Shown here: positions 8,829-16,537 of the stretch, in pieces
Position numbering within the stretch: the first letter of the stretch is position 1
How the letters are laid out: the number at the start of each line of letters is the position of its first letter
Assembly: GCA_048636595.1 (NCBI GenBank)
Contig: JAIVWI010000045.1
Location: 1 to 17,329, forward strand
Reading direction: 5' to 3'
DNA length: 17,329 nt
Source of the DNA: JAJRRA01 sp048636595
Lineage (GTDB): Bacteria; Pseudomonadota; Gammaproteobacteria; Xanthomonadales; SZUA-36
Made by a program: the position numbers and the translations under genes
The notes under the pieces: generated by a model
The model's database searches: none
Seen by the model: the letters and a program-made list of their open reading frames with translations, nothing else
Told to the model about the DNA's origin: nothing

Positions 8829-8882
8829 GTGGAAAATAAAAACATATACCGCTTCATGCTCAAGTATCCACAAAAAGTCTAA
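8829..8882 (+). CDS. Possible 17-codon leader ORF ending TAATG at dctM
   Basis: A GTG at 8829 opens a frame reading MENKNIYRFMLKYPQKV and ends with TAA at 8880-8882. That stop overlaps the dctM ATG by one base (TAATG), the pattern of a translationally coupled pair. A GGGTGGGA stretch lies a few bases upstream and could act as a ribosome site, whereas dctM itself has none directly before it. It might be a true leader peptide, the tail of a lost dctQ gene, or chance. No homology is recognised. Confidence 0.2.
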   Translation: MENKNIYRFMLKYPQKV

Positions 8883-10255
8883 TGGCTGGCTGGATGTCGC
8901 TCGGGCTGTTCCTCGCCATTGGGCTGGCCTTGATGGCAGGATTTCCGGTAGCGTTCACCCTCGCGGGCGTCGGCCTGCTGTTTGCAGGGCTGGGCGTGCT
9001 TACCGGTACTTTCGATCCGGTTTTCCTGGAGGCCCTCCCCAACCGGATCTTCGGCATCATGACCAACGAGACTCTGATTGCCGTTCCGCTGTTCGTATTC
9101 ATGGGCGTGATGCTGGAGCGCTCGAAGCTCGCGGACCAGTTGCTGCAGTCCCTGGCTGCAATGATGCGCGGTATGCCGGGTGGGCTTGGCATCGCTGTTG
9201 TGCTGGTGGGCGCGATGATGGCGGCCAGCACCGGGATCGTTGGCGCCACCGTGGTCACCATGGGTCTGATTTCCCTCCCCACCATGCTGCGTAAAGGCTA
9301 CGATCCCGCCGTTGCTACCGGAACCATATGCGCTTCCGGTACCCTGGGGCAGATCATCCCGCCTTCCATTGTCCTGGTGATGCTGGCGGATGTGCTGTCG
9401 AACGCCTACCAGCAAGCGCAACTCCAGATGGGTAACTTCAGCCCCGAGACCATCTCGGTCGGTGAGTTGTTCGCCGGCGCGCTGGTGCCCGGGTTTATGC
9501 TGGTCGGGATGTACGTTCTGTACCTGGCGATCCTCGCCAGACTGAAACCCGGCGCCATGCCGGAAGATCTTGAAGCCGCCGAAAGCGAGGTCAGCATCGG
9601 CCGCCTGCTGGCCTTGGCAGCCGGCCCGTTGTTGCTGATTGTCGCGGTACTCGGCTCCATCCTCAAGGGCATTGCCACTCCAACCGAGGCTGCAGCCGTT
9701 GGTGCTGTTGGCGCGATGTTGCTGGCCCTGGTGGGTGGCCAGTTGTCCCTGGAAACGCTTAGAAACGTAGTTTTCCGGACGACCCGGATTACCGCGATGG
9801 TGTTCATGATCCTGATTGGCGCGTCCCTGTTCAGCCTGGTTTTCAGGGGCTTTGGTGGCGACAGGTTAATTGCAGACTTACTGACCGGACTCCCCGGAGG
9901 CGTTGTTACCGCCATGATCATCGTCATGCTGGTGATGTTCCTGTTGGGATTCGTACTCGATTTCATCGAGATTACTTTCGTCGTGGTGCCCATTGTCGGG
10001 CCGGTACTGATGGCCATGGGGCTCAACCCAATCTGGCTGGGTGTGATGATCGCACTCAATCTGCAGACTTCGTTCCTGACGCCACCGTTCGGTTTTTCGC
10101 TGTTCTATCTCAGAGGCGTTTGCCCGGACAGCGTGCCCACTTCCGCCATCTACCGCGGTGTGATCCCCTTCATCTTCATCCAGGTTTTCCTGCTTGGCCT
10201 GCTGGCCCTCTGGCCCCAACTCATCACCTGGCTACCCGGCGTGGTTTATTCCTAG
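8882..10255 (+). CDS. dctM: TRAP transporter large membrane subunit (DctM)
   Basis: This 457-residue, highly hydrophobic protein has the DctM family pattern: GLALMAGFPVAFTLAGVGLLF near the N-terminus, LIAVPLFVFMGVMLERS, STGIVGATVVTMGLISLPTM, the signature GTICASGTLGQIIPPSIVLV, and LNLQTSFLTPPFGFSLFYL near the end. DctM is the ion-coupled permease subunit of tripartite transporters that take up organic acids delivered by a periplasmic DctP protein. Normally dctM directly follows dctQ; here a 487-bp gene-free gap precedes it. ATG 8882 was chosen because the first residues fit the family; it lacks a clear Shine-Dalgarno. dctP lies 1.4 kb downstream on the other strand. Confidence 0.95.
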   Translation: MAGWMSLGLFLAIGLALMAGFPVAFTLAGVGLLFAGLGVLTGTFDPVFLEALPNRIFGIMTNETLIAVPLFVFMGVMLERSKLADQLLQSLAAMMRGMPGGLGIAVVLVGAMMAASTGIVGATVVTMGLISLPTMLRKGYDPAVATGTICASGTLGQIIPPSIVLVMLADVLSNAYQQAQLQMGNFSPETISVGELFAGALVPGFMLVGMYVLYLAILARLKPGAMPEDLEAAESEVSIGRLLALAAGPLLLIVAVLGSILKGIATPTEAAAVGAVGAMLLALVGGQLSLETLRNVVFRTTRITAMVFMILIGASLFSLVFRGFGGDRLIADLLTGLPGGVVTAMIIVMLVMFLLGFVLDFIEITFVVVPIVGPVLMAMGLNPIWLGVMIALNLQTSFLTPPFGFSLFYLRGVCPDSVPTSAIYRGVIPFIFIQVFLLGLLALWPQLITWLPGVVYS

Positions 10256-10271
10256 CTGGAATTCACGCCTG

Positions 10272-10313
10272 GCCCGCATATTTCATGTCCGGCAATTCAT
10301 GCCATATGCGGGC
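10272..10313. repeat. Perfect 10-bp inverted repeat just after dctM
   Basis: GCCCGCATAT (10272-10281) and ATATGCGGGC (10304-10313) are exact complements around a 22-nt loop that itself holds TTCATG twice. It begins 17 nt after the dctM stop. There is no T run, so it is not a classical intrinsic terminator; a 3' mRNA-stabilising hairpin or a regulator site for the next gene are alternatives. The rest of the 190-bp gap (10256-10445) holds a possible -10 (TAGAAT, 10383-10388) without a clear -35. Confidence 0.5.
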
Positions 10314-10445
10314 TGTCGCACCAGAATGAACCTGATTTATCTTAAATTAAGGTTCGGGGCAGGTTTCCGGCTTTTAATCAGGTAGAATGTTCTGAACTCG
10401 GTCACGAGTGACTCAACAGAAGACAATTGCCTGGAGGGTATTGAA

Positions 10446-11249
10446 GTGGAGAAAAGAAAGTTCCTGGTTATCGTTGATCCGTCTCATGAGAGGCATCTCG
10501 CATTGGAGCGTATGCTCGATATCATCCGTCAGAGAAGGGAACGGGTGCTCGAATTCCACCTGTTAATCGGGTTTGAGAGTGACGACAAAAGTGATCCCGA
10601 TACTCCCGATGAAATCGTTCGCGGTAACGATTGGTTAAAAGATTTACTGCAGCCGTTGGATGAATCCGGCGTGGATTACGTTACGGAGCTTTTCTGGACC
10701 CGCAGCTGGCGGAATTCCATCCTCAACGCTGCGGATCGTTACGCATGCGACACGATCATGTTGTGCGAGGCTTCGGCTGAAAACAAACGCGGAATCGCCG
10801 ATTCCAAATGGGACCTGGTCCGGCGGGCCAATTGTGACGTCGTTATCGTCGACGTAGGTACGAAAGCGCCGATTGACTGTATTCTGGCGGCAGTAAACAC
10901 CCAGGCGACCGATCCGGTACACAAGGAATTGAATGAGCGAATCCTGGAGCGTGGAAAGTATCTCGCGGAATACTTTGATGCCGAATTCCATGTCGTCAAT
11001 GCGTACAAGGACAGTGAAGATTTTCCGGACCGTGAACTTATTGGGCGGATGACAGGCCTGCCACGCGAAAACATTCACCGGGACATGGGTAAGCCGGATG
11101 ATGTGATTTCAGCAGTCGCAGGAAAGGTGAATGCCGACATGGTGGTTCTGGGCATCAGTGCCCGCCGGGGGTTGTCTGCAGCATTCAGCAGTCATACCAC
11201 CGAAGGAGTCATGGAAAAAATAACGGTTGATGTCGTAGCGTTGAACTAG
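10446..11249 (+). CDS. Tandem universal stress protein (UspE-like)
   Basis: This 267-residue protein has two universal-stress-protein domains, about 1-137 and 140-267. The first begins RKFLVIVDPSHERHLALERM. The second begins CILAAVNT and ends VVLGISARRGLSAAFSSHTT, the glycine/serine loop at the nucleotide-binding site, in the form typical of UspE second domains. Single-domain Usp proteins such as TeaD are encoded with TRAP transporters and modulate uptake, but this one is the larger tandem type, so the link to dctM is only positional. The start is GTG 10446 with GGAGG eight bases upstream (10433-10437). Its stop overlaps the convergent membrane-protein gene by 3 bp within a CTAG. Confidence 0.88.
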   Translation: MEKRKFLVIVDPSHERHLALERMLDIIRQRRERVLEFHLLIGFESDDKSDPDTPDEIVRGNDWLKDLLQPLDESGVDYVTELFWTRSWRNSILNAADRYACDTIMLCEASAENKRGIADSKWDLVRRANCDVVIVDVGTKAPIDCILAAVNTQATDPVHKELNERILERGKYLAEYFDAEFHVVNAYKDSEDFPDRELIGRMTGLPRENIHRDMGKPDDVISAVAGKVNADMVVLGISARRGLSAAFSSHTTEGVMEKITVDVVALN

Positions 11250-11647
11250 CTGATCTGTGGAAAACCGAAGAAGTGCCGGTAGAGCATGGCGCCGAGAATG
11301 ATGAGCAGAATACCGCCACTGCGTAGGTACCACTTCAGGAATCGATCCGGGATTTTTTGCAGGCGCGCCAGCGCAGCAGGATAGACAAGGAGGATGGCGC
11401 CTTCAAGGGCCAGCAGCCAACTGAACGCGCTGATGAAGATCGGCCAGGTTGCAGTCCAGTCGTTATAGGCAAAGCCGCAAAACGTGCCGGCCGTGAGCAT
11501 CGCCAGGGCAAGGGGCAGGCTGCGGTGAGGCTTGTGAGTCAGTTCGGAAAAGAATTGTATCCATTGCCTGGACTGGAGCAGGTAGGACAGCCCGAGTACC
11601 GGCATGACGATGCAGAAGATGGCCTCAATGGTGGTTTTCACAGGCAC
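11246..11647 (-). CDS. Small four-helix membrane protein of unknown family, in the dctQ position after dctP
   Basis: This 133-residue protein has four likely transmembrane helices (about 5-23, 44-62, 67-92 and 107-125) separated by short basic loops (THKPHRS, RLQKIPDRFLKWYLR). I do not recognise the family. It follows dctP on the same strand with 8 nt between stop and start (GTG 11645-11647; another GTG two codons on), so the two are surely co-transcribed. DctQ subunits also have four helices, but they are usually longer, and I see none of their usual conserved positions. It is either an unusual small TRAP subunit or an unrelated passenger. It lacks a strong ribosome site, which suggests coupling to dctP. 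Confidence 0.75.
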   Translation of the reverse strand: MPVKTTIEAIFCIVMPVLGLSYLLQSRQWIQFFSELTHKPHRSLPLALAMLTAGTFCGFAYNDWTATWPIFISAFSWLLALEGAILLVYPAALARLQKIPDRFLKWYLRSGGILLIILGAMLYRHFFGFPQIS

Positions 11648-11655
11648 TGCCTGTT

Positions 11656-12762
11656 CTATCTGTGATTGACGAAGTATTGCGAGCCGATTTCAGTCCAGAG
11701 GCGAACTGTGTCCAGGAAAGCCTTTTGAGATGCCCAGATCCTGCCAGCCATAACATCGTCGGCTGCGAGTTCCTCCAGCACTTCGAAAGTAACCCGCTTG
11801 AATTCGGCCAGCACTTCATCGGGAAATGCACGCAATTCAACGCCATGCTCGTTGATGAGCGTTGCCAGGGCTATCCCATTCCTGGCTTCGAAATCGGCAT
11901 ACATATCCAATGAGGTGGCTTTGCACGCGGTTGCCACGATTTCCTGCAAATCCTCTGGCAGGGCTGCCCATGCTTCGGCATTCACCAGGCTTTCCAGGGC
12001 CGTGCCGGGTTCATGCCAGCCCGGGTAGTAGTAATACTTCGCTGCCCTGAACAGGCCGAACGCGAGATCATTCATCGGACCGACCCATTCCGTCGCATCA
12101 ATCGTGCCGCTTTGCAGTGCGGTAAACAGCTCTGCTCCTGGAATGTTGACGGGTGTGGCTCCCAGTCGTTTGATGACCTCCGCTCCGATGCCGGGAATAC
12201 GCATTTTCAGGCCATCCAGATCAGCGGTACTATTGATTTCCTTGTTGAACCAGCCACCCATCTGCGTTCCCGAGTTACCGGCAGGAAAGGGGATGACTCC
12301 AGATGGAGCGTAGGCTTCGCGATAAAGCTCAAGGCCGCCACCGTGATAGAACCAGCCGTTTATTTCGTTGCCGGTCAGCCCGAACGGTACGCCGGCGAGA
12401 AACATCGCGGCTGGAATTTTACCTTTCCAATAATAGGCGGCGCCGTGGCCCATTTCAGCCGTGCCCCGCGCAACGGCGTCGAATACCTCGAAGGGCGGCA
12501 CCAGTTCATTGCCCCCATACACTTCCACGCTCAGGCGGCCGTTGCTGAGTTTTCCGATGAGTTCCGCCAGGTGGCTTGCCCCGGTACCCAGCCCGGGAAA
12601 ATCCCGCGGCCAGGTGGTGACCATTTTCCATTTTATTCCGTCCGTGACTGGTCCGGATGAACCCTCGGCGCATTCTGTCGTTCCAGCCTTGCTGCCACAG
12701 GCTGCAAGCAGGCCTGCAGTTCCTGCCATGCCTGCCGTTTTTACGAATTTTCTTCTATCCAT
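11656..12762 (-). CDS. dctP: TRAP transporter substrate-binding protein, TakP-type Tat lipoprotein (DctP)
   Basis: This 368-residue DctP-family protein captures a small organic acid outside the cytoplasmic membrane and hands it to DctM. The N-terminus MDRRKFVKTAGMAG carries the twin arginines, and a lipobox LAAC at 19-22 makes Cys22 the likely lipidated residue, so it should be Tat-exported and anchored. The mature part matches the TakP (2-oxo acid/lactate) branch: TWPRDFPGLGTGA, the conserved carboxylate-binding arginine in LKMRIPGIGAEV (Arg188), and DATEWVGPMND at about 222-232. The substrate is probably pyruvate, another 2-oxo acid or lactate, but this is inferred. GGAG precedes the ATG. 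It lies 29 bp after ttcA. Confidence 0.95.
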   Translation of the reverse strand: MDRRKFVKTAGMAGTAGLLAACGSKAGTTECAEGSSGPVTDGIKWKMVTTWPRDFPGLGTGASHLAELIGKLSNGRLSVEVYGGNELVPPFEVFDAVARGTAEMGHGAAYYWKGKIPAAMFLAGVPFGLTGNEINGWFYHGGGLELYREAYAPSGVIPFPAGNSGTQMGGWFNKEINSTADLDGLKMRIPGIGAEVIKRLGATPVNIPGAELFTALQSGTIDATEWVGPMNDLAFGLFRAAKYYYYPGWHEPGTALESLVNAEAWAALPEDLQEIVATACKATSLDMYADFEARNGIALATLINEHGVELRAFPDEVLAEFKRVTFEVLEELAADDVMAGRIWASQKAFLDTVRLWTEIGSQYFVNHR

Positions 12763-12783
12763 GATTCATTCTCCAGGGTGTTC

Positions 12784-12802
12784 GTACTCCTTCAGGGAGT
12801 AC
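12784..12802. repeat. Short perfect hairpin over the ttcA stop codon
   Basis: GTACTCC (12784-12790), loop TTCAG and GGAGTAC (12796-12802) form a 7-bp stem with a 5-nt loop that contains the ttcA stop. There is no T run on either strand. In the 29-bp ttcA-dctP gap it could be an RNA-processing or weak termination signal separating the two genes. Confidence 0.35.
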
Positions 12803-13670
12803 TGGTATCAAGCTGGATTCCATCGACAGGCATCAACCAGCCGGGGGGTTCTGCGGATGTTTTGAGTTCATTGCCGAGATTAACAAAATCGAAGAGTTCA
12901 GGGTCCGCCAGTTGCGACGGGGAAACGTGACTGATTGCCCGGGCGATGTTTTCGATCCGTCCGGGATGTTTCTCTTTCCAATTTGCCAGCATCATCTTGA
13001 TTTGCTGGCGCTGGAGATTGGGCTGGGAACCGCACAGGTCGCAGGGGATGATGGGAAATTGCCGGGCCTGGGCATAGCCTGCGATATCTTCTTCGGCGCA
13101 ATAAGCCAGCGGGCGGATCACGACGTGTTGGCCATCGTCTGACAGCAGCTTGGGCGGCATGGCCTTGATCCGCCCGCCGTTGAACAGGTTCAGGAACAGT
13201 GTTTCGATGATGTCGTCACGGTGGTGGCCCAGGGCGATACGGGTGATGTCGTGTTCACTGGCAAAGTTGTATAGCGCACCCCGGCGCAGACGGGAACAAA
13301 GTCCACAGGTGGTCTTGCCGTCCGGAATGACGCGCTTGACCACGCTGTAAGTGTCCTGTTCGATGACATGAAACGGCACGCCCAGTTGGTCCAGGTACCC
13401 GGGCAGAACATGTTCCGGAAAACCTGGCTGTTTTTGGTCCAGGTTGACTGCGATCAACTCAAAATGCACCGGCGCCCGCTTCTGCAAGGCCAACAACATG
13501 TCCAGCAGCGTGTAGGAGTCTTTGCCACCCGACAGGCAGACCATTACACGGTCTTTGTCGCTGATCATGTTGTAGTCCGAAATTGCGCGACCCGTGTTGC
13601 GCTGCAAGCGTCTTGCAAGCCTGGTTTGCGAATATCGCTGTTGTTCCGTAATAGGCATTAAAGGGTTCAT
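12792..13670 (-). CDS. ttcA: tRNA 2-thiocytidine biosynthesis protein TtcA
   Basis: TtcA installs 2-thiocytidine at position 32 of certain tRNAs. It uses ATP to adenylate the base and an iron-sulphur cluster to carry sulphur. The 292-residue protein shows the PP-loop SGGKDS at 47-52, the paired cysteines CGLC at 122-125, and CDLC at 210-213, which together supply the cluster ligands. GHHRDDIIETLFLNLFNGG is the family's conserved middle motif. I took ATG 13668-13670; ATG 13656-13658 four codons on is equally possible, given the AAGGAA site just upstream. Longer frames running to 13862 lack family similarity and cross the divergent DUF465 gene. The length is close to E. coli TtcA. Confidence 0.95.
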   Translation of the reverse strand: MNPLMPITEQQRYSQTRLARRLQRNTGRAISDYNMISDKDRVMVCLSGGKDSYTLLDMLLALQKRAPVHFELIAVNLDQKQPGFPEHVLPGYLDQLGVPFHVIEQDTYSVVKRVIPDGKTTCGLCSRLRRGALYNFASEHDITRIALGHHRDDIIETLFLNLFNGGRIKAMPPKLLSDDGQHVVIRPLAYCAEEDIAGYAQARQFPIIPCDLCGSQPNLQRQQIKMMLANWKEKHPGRIENIARAISHVSPSQLADPELFDFVNLGNELKTSAEPPGWLMPVDGIQLDTSTP

Positions 13671-13788
13671 TTCCTTGCGGCAATCCACGCATTTTACGCG
13701 AAATAAGGCAAGAGCCGTATATTGCGCCGAAAACTGTATTATCCTGTGCGTTGTGAATCTTAACTCAAACGACCCCGGTGAGATTGCC

Positions 13789-13965
13789 ATGCTGATCACC
13801 CATCTCAGGGAGGAGCATCGCGACCTCGACCACGCCATCGCCCGGCTGGTCAAGGATCCCACCCTGGATCAGCTCAGCCTGACCCGCATGAAAAAGCGCA
13901 AATTAAAACTCAAAGACTGGATCGCCTACCTCGAGTCCAAGCTCATCCCTGACCTGGACGCCTGA
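13789..13965 (+). CDS. YdcH/DUF465 family small protein
   Basis: This 58-residue, highly charged helical protein (MLITHLREEHRDLDHAIARL, then RMKKRKLKLKDWIAYLESKL) matches the DUF465/YdcH pattern: two helices with an HR.LD..I motif and a KK.KL.LKD turn. The function is unknown; it is a likely cytoplasmic coiled coil. ATG 13789 is chosen over an upstream in-frame start at 13594 because it has GGTGAG eight bases before it, and because the longer frame would read through the divergent ttcA gene. It is transcribed divergently from ttcA (118-bp gap) and ends 23 bp from the plsB stop. Confidence 0.88.
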   Translation: MLITHLREEHRDLDHAIARLVKDPTLDQLSLTRMKKRKLKLKDWIAYLESKLIPDLDA

Positions 13966-13988
13966 TATTTATCCGCTAAAGACGCGGA

Positions 13989-16514
13989 CTATTTGCTCTC
14001 AATTTTTTCTTCGTCTGATTGCTGGAGGACTTGAGGGGCTGCGCGCATGATGGCGCGGCGGATGTCTTTGCTCAGGATGAACTTCGAGTCATCACTGAGT
14101 TGATTGATCCTGTCGCCGAATTCCAGCTTTTCATCCGGGTTTGTGGTGAGTGAACCGCTTTCCCTGAGAAGGCTGATAAACTGGCGAAACAGATTGCGGT
14201 CGTAGAATTCGGGGGCAGCGAATTGACTCAGCTGGGAAATTCGCCGGGCTGTTTGTATGCACAGCTTTTCGAGTTCACTGCGGGTGAGCGTGCCGGAACC
14301 GTTCTTGGCCAGGACTGCGATCGTGATGTAGTAACGTTCGAAGGTCTGTATCTGGCCATGTGCCATGATTTTTAGCTGCTGCGCTTCCTGGCTGCTGCCT
14401 TCCGCTCGCTCCAACTGTTCCTTTTCGGCGCCTTCCCATAACAGGCCCTGCCCCCGCAGCCATTCGACGTGGTCGTCGATGGCACGGAGGAAGTCCTCCT
14501 GGTTCCAGGGCAGGAACAGCTCGGATTTCAGGAACGGGTAAACGGCCAGTGATATCCGGTGAAGATCCATCTTTGTAATGATGCGCGTATTGAGGAAACA
14601 ACTGGCGACCAGTGACGGCAAAGCAACCAGGTGAGCTATATTGTTGCGGAAATAGGTCAGCAGTACCGCCTGCTCGGGCTTGATGGCAATGATGTCGCCC
14701 AGCGGGTCCTCACGGACTTCGAAGGCGCCGAGCTCGACGCCGTAGGAAATGATTTCTTCAGCAGTTCTTTGGGTGTAGGTTATCCGGTCGGAGTAGGCAC
14801 AGCGTTTGAGCAGGTTGAGGTAAAGGCCGAGTTGTTCAGCCAGGTCCTCTCTGCCCATGGCCTGTTTTTTCATGGGCAACAGGATGACGGCCAGCAGGTT
14901 GATGGCGTTTACATGCGCCGCCTCGTTCATCCTGGTCATGATTTGCTGGCTGAGTTCATTGCTCAGCGGGTTAATCCATGTTGGTTTCTGCTGATCGTCG
15001 AACGTTTTTTCCCGCCATCCGGGCGCGTGCCTGTCCAGGAGATCATCCAGGAACACCGGTTCGGCGAAACTCACGTGCACCTTTCCGTAACGTTGTTTCA
15101 GTATCCTGGTCACTCTGAAGAGATCCCCCAGCGATTCTGACTTCTTTTCCTGGCCGGACAACTCTGCGATATAGCTGTTACCTTCGACCAGGCGTTCATA
15201 ACCCACATATATCGGCTGGAACATGACCGGCCGGTCCGGAGATTTCAGGTAGCCCTGCACAGTCATGGAGAGCATGCCGGCCTTGGGCTGTAAAAGTCTG
15301 CCGGTACGGCTGCGGGTTCCTTCAATGAAATACTCGATCGAAGTACCGCTCGCCTGAATGCGGCTCAGGTATTCCTGGAAGACCGCAGAGTAAAGTTTGT
15401 TTGTACGAAAACTGCGGCGCAAATAGAATACGCCACCCTTGCGAATAATCCGCCCGATGATCGGGAGGTTCATATTGATACCGGCTGCAATGTGGGGAGG
15501 CACCAGGCCGTTGTGGTAGACAAAATATGAGACCAGCAGGTAGTCAATGTGGCTGCGGTGACAGGGCACGTATATGACTTCGTGTTCCGGGGCCAGTTTC
15601 TGGAAACTGCGAAAATGCTGAAGCACGACGCCGTCATAAATTCTGTTCCAGAACCAGGTTAAGGTGAACGATGCAATCCGCACGAAAGCGGACGAATAGT
15701 CGGCTGCTATTTCGTAGGCGTATTTGCGTGCCTGTTTCCTGGCTTTTTTCTCTGTAGTTTTCTTTTTACGGGCACTTTCAGTGATTGCGGATTTTACGCC
15801 CTGACTGCTTAGAATCCGGTCAATGACGGTACGCCGGTGGGAGAGGTCCGGGCCGATCGCTGCGCTGCGGACCCGCCGGAAGTGAACCCGCAAAATGCGT
15901 GAAACTTTGCGCAGACTGCGAGACGCTCCCAGGCCTTCATCGGTCAGTTCGCGCAGCGAAATGGGCGGGCTGTACTGCACTATCGTGCTCCTGCCATTGA
16001 TCAATGAATTGATGAGGCGGTTGATTCGCCCCCCGATTTCCCAGGACTCCGTGAAGAATATCTTGGCCAGCCCGGTCTCCTTGTCCGGTGCACGCCCGAT
16101 CAACACCGTGACGGGAACCAGCAGAATATCCGGCTCTTCGCCGCTGCTGACCTGGTCAACCATTCTCTCCAGGGTTTCGGAGTGGCTGCGCGGCGTGACG
16201 AACCTGATAATCAGGCCTTTCTTTCTACGCAGGGCCAGGTAAGAGCGGGGCTCCGTTCCCGTTTTATGTTGCAGTGGCCACAGGGGCCGGGGCAGGCCCA
16301 GTTGCTCGCATGACTTGTCCAGTATAAGCAGGGAGGTAAGAGCATAGGAATCGATCACGTAACAGACTGGCTTGTCCAAATCGATGTCGAGATCTTCGAA
16401 TGGCGACGGTAGTATTTTTGCTTTTACCCACCAGTGCAGCACGGTCCGCAGCAGCAAATACCAGCGAAGCTGCAAGGATGCAAAAAACCCCAATTTGGGA
16501 AAATCGCTGCTCAT
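13989..16514 (-). CDS. plsB: Glycerol-3-phosphate 1-O-acyltransferase
   Basis: PlsB acylates sn-glycerol 3-phosphate at the inner membrane, using acyl-CoA or acyl-ACP, as the first step of phospholipid synthesis. The 841-residue protein is full length (E. coli PlsB is 807). Motif I is HRSHID at 319-324, motif II GVFYLRRSF, motif III FIEGTRSR at 396-403, and motif IV the MFQPIYVGYERL region. Some basic residues at about 245-275 (RKKKTTEKKARKQARKYAYE) precede the catalytic core. The start ATG (16512-16514) has no Shine-Dalgarno. A four-codon mini-ORF (ATG 16523-16525) overlaps it by ATGA. An intrinsic terminator lies 23 nt upstream, with a promoter before it, so expression may be controlled by readthrough. 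Confidence 0.97.
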   Translation of the reverse strand: MSSDFPKLGFFASLQLRWYLLLRTVLHWWVKAKILPSPFEDLDIDLDKPVCYVIDSYALTSLLILDKSCEQLGLPRPLWPLQHKTGTEPRSYLALRRKKGLIIRFVTPRSHSETLERMVDQVSSGEEPDILLVPVTVLIGRAPDKETGLAKIFFTESWEIGGRINRLINSLINGRSTIVQYSPPISLRELTDEGLGASRSLRKVSRILRVHFRRVRSAAIGPDLSHRRTVIDRILSSQGVKSAITESARKKKTTEKKARKQARKYAYEIAADYSSAFVRIASFTLTWFWNRIYDGVVLQHFRSFQKLAPEHEVIYVPCHRSHIDYLLVSYFVYHNGLVPPHIAAGINMNLPIIGRIIRKGGVFYLRRSFRTNKLYSAVFQEYLSRIQASGTSIEYFIEGTRSRTGRLLQPKAGMLSMTVQGYLKSPDRPVMFQPIYVGYERLVEGNSYIAELSGQEKKSESLGDLFRVTRILKQRYGKVHVSFAEPVFLDDLLDRHAPGWREKTFDDQQKPTWINPLSNELSQQIMTRMNEAAHVNAINLLAVILLPMKKQAMGREDLAEQLGLYLNLLKRCAYSDRITYTQRTAEEIISYGVELGAFEVREDPLGDIIAIKPEQAVLLTYFRNNIAHLVALPSLVASCFLNTRIITKMDLHRISLAVYPFLKSELFLPWNQEDFLRAIDDHVEWLRGQGLLWEGAEKEQLERAEGSSQEAQQLKIMAHGQIQTFERYYITIAVLAKNGSGTLTRSELEKLCIQTARRISQLSQFAAPEFYDRNLFRQFISLLRESGSLTTNPDEKLEFGDRINQLSDDSKFILSKDIRRAIMRAAPQVLQQSDEEKIESK

Positions 16515-16537
16515 TTTAAGATCATAGTTGATCGCAC

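Larger units (their letters stand above)
8557..8872. promoter_or_regulatory. Cluster of DnaA-box-like nonamers in an AT-rich gene-free stretch
   Basis: The 487-bp gap 8395-8881 has no convincing gene beyond a doubtful 17-codon ORF at its end. It contains nonamers fitting TTWTNCACA on the minus strand at 8557-8565 (TGTGGATAA on plus), 8745-8753 (TGTGTATAA) and 8828-8836 (TGTGGAAAA). One-mismatch copies lie at 8569-8577 (TGTGTGTAA) and, in the opposite orientation, at 8864-8872 (GTATCCACA). Between them lies a very AT-rich run at about 8641-8680 (TATATTGCATAAATATATAA). No GATC site is seen from 8545 to 8881. A DnaA-binding locus (regulatory, titrating, or origin-like) is possible. dnaA, dnaN, gyrB and mnmG are not in the window. 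Confidence 0.35.

Noticed and set aside
8545..8881. Calling this stretch the chromosomal oriC outright
   Set aside because: DnaA-like boxes and AT-richness are present, but no typical origin genes flank it and no GATC sites are seen; the evidence supports only a DnaA-related candidate.
8791..9294. A 167-codon + frame starting before dctM
   Set aside because: After about 30 codons it runs out of frame through dctM, giving an Arg/Gly-rich sequence without family similarity; it is not a DctQ.
13966..13988. Bidirectional terminator between the DUF465 gene and plsB
   Set aside because: Only a 4-bp CCGC/GCGG stem is possible and there is no T run on either strand.
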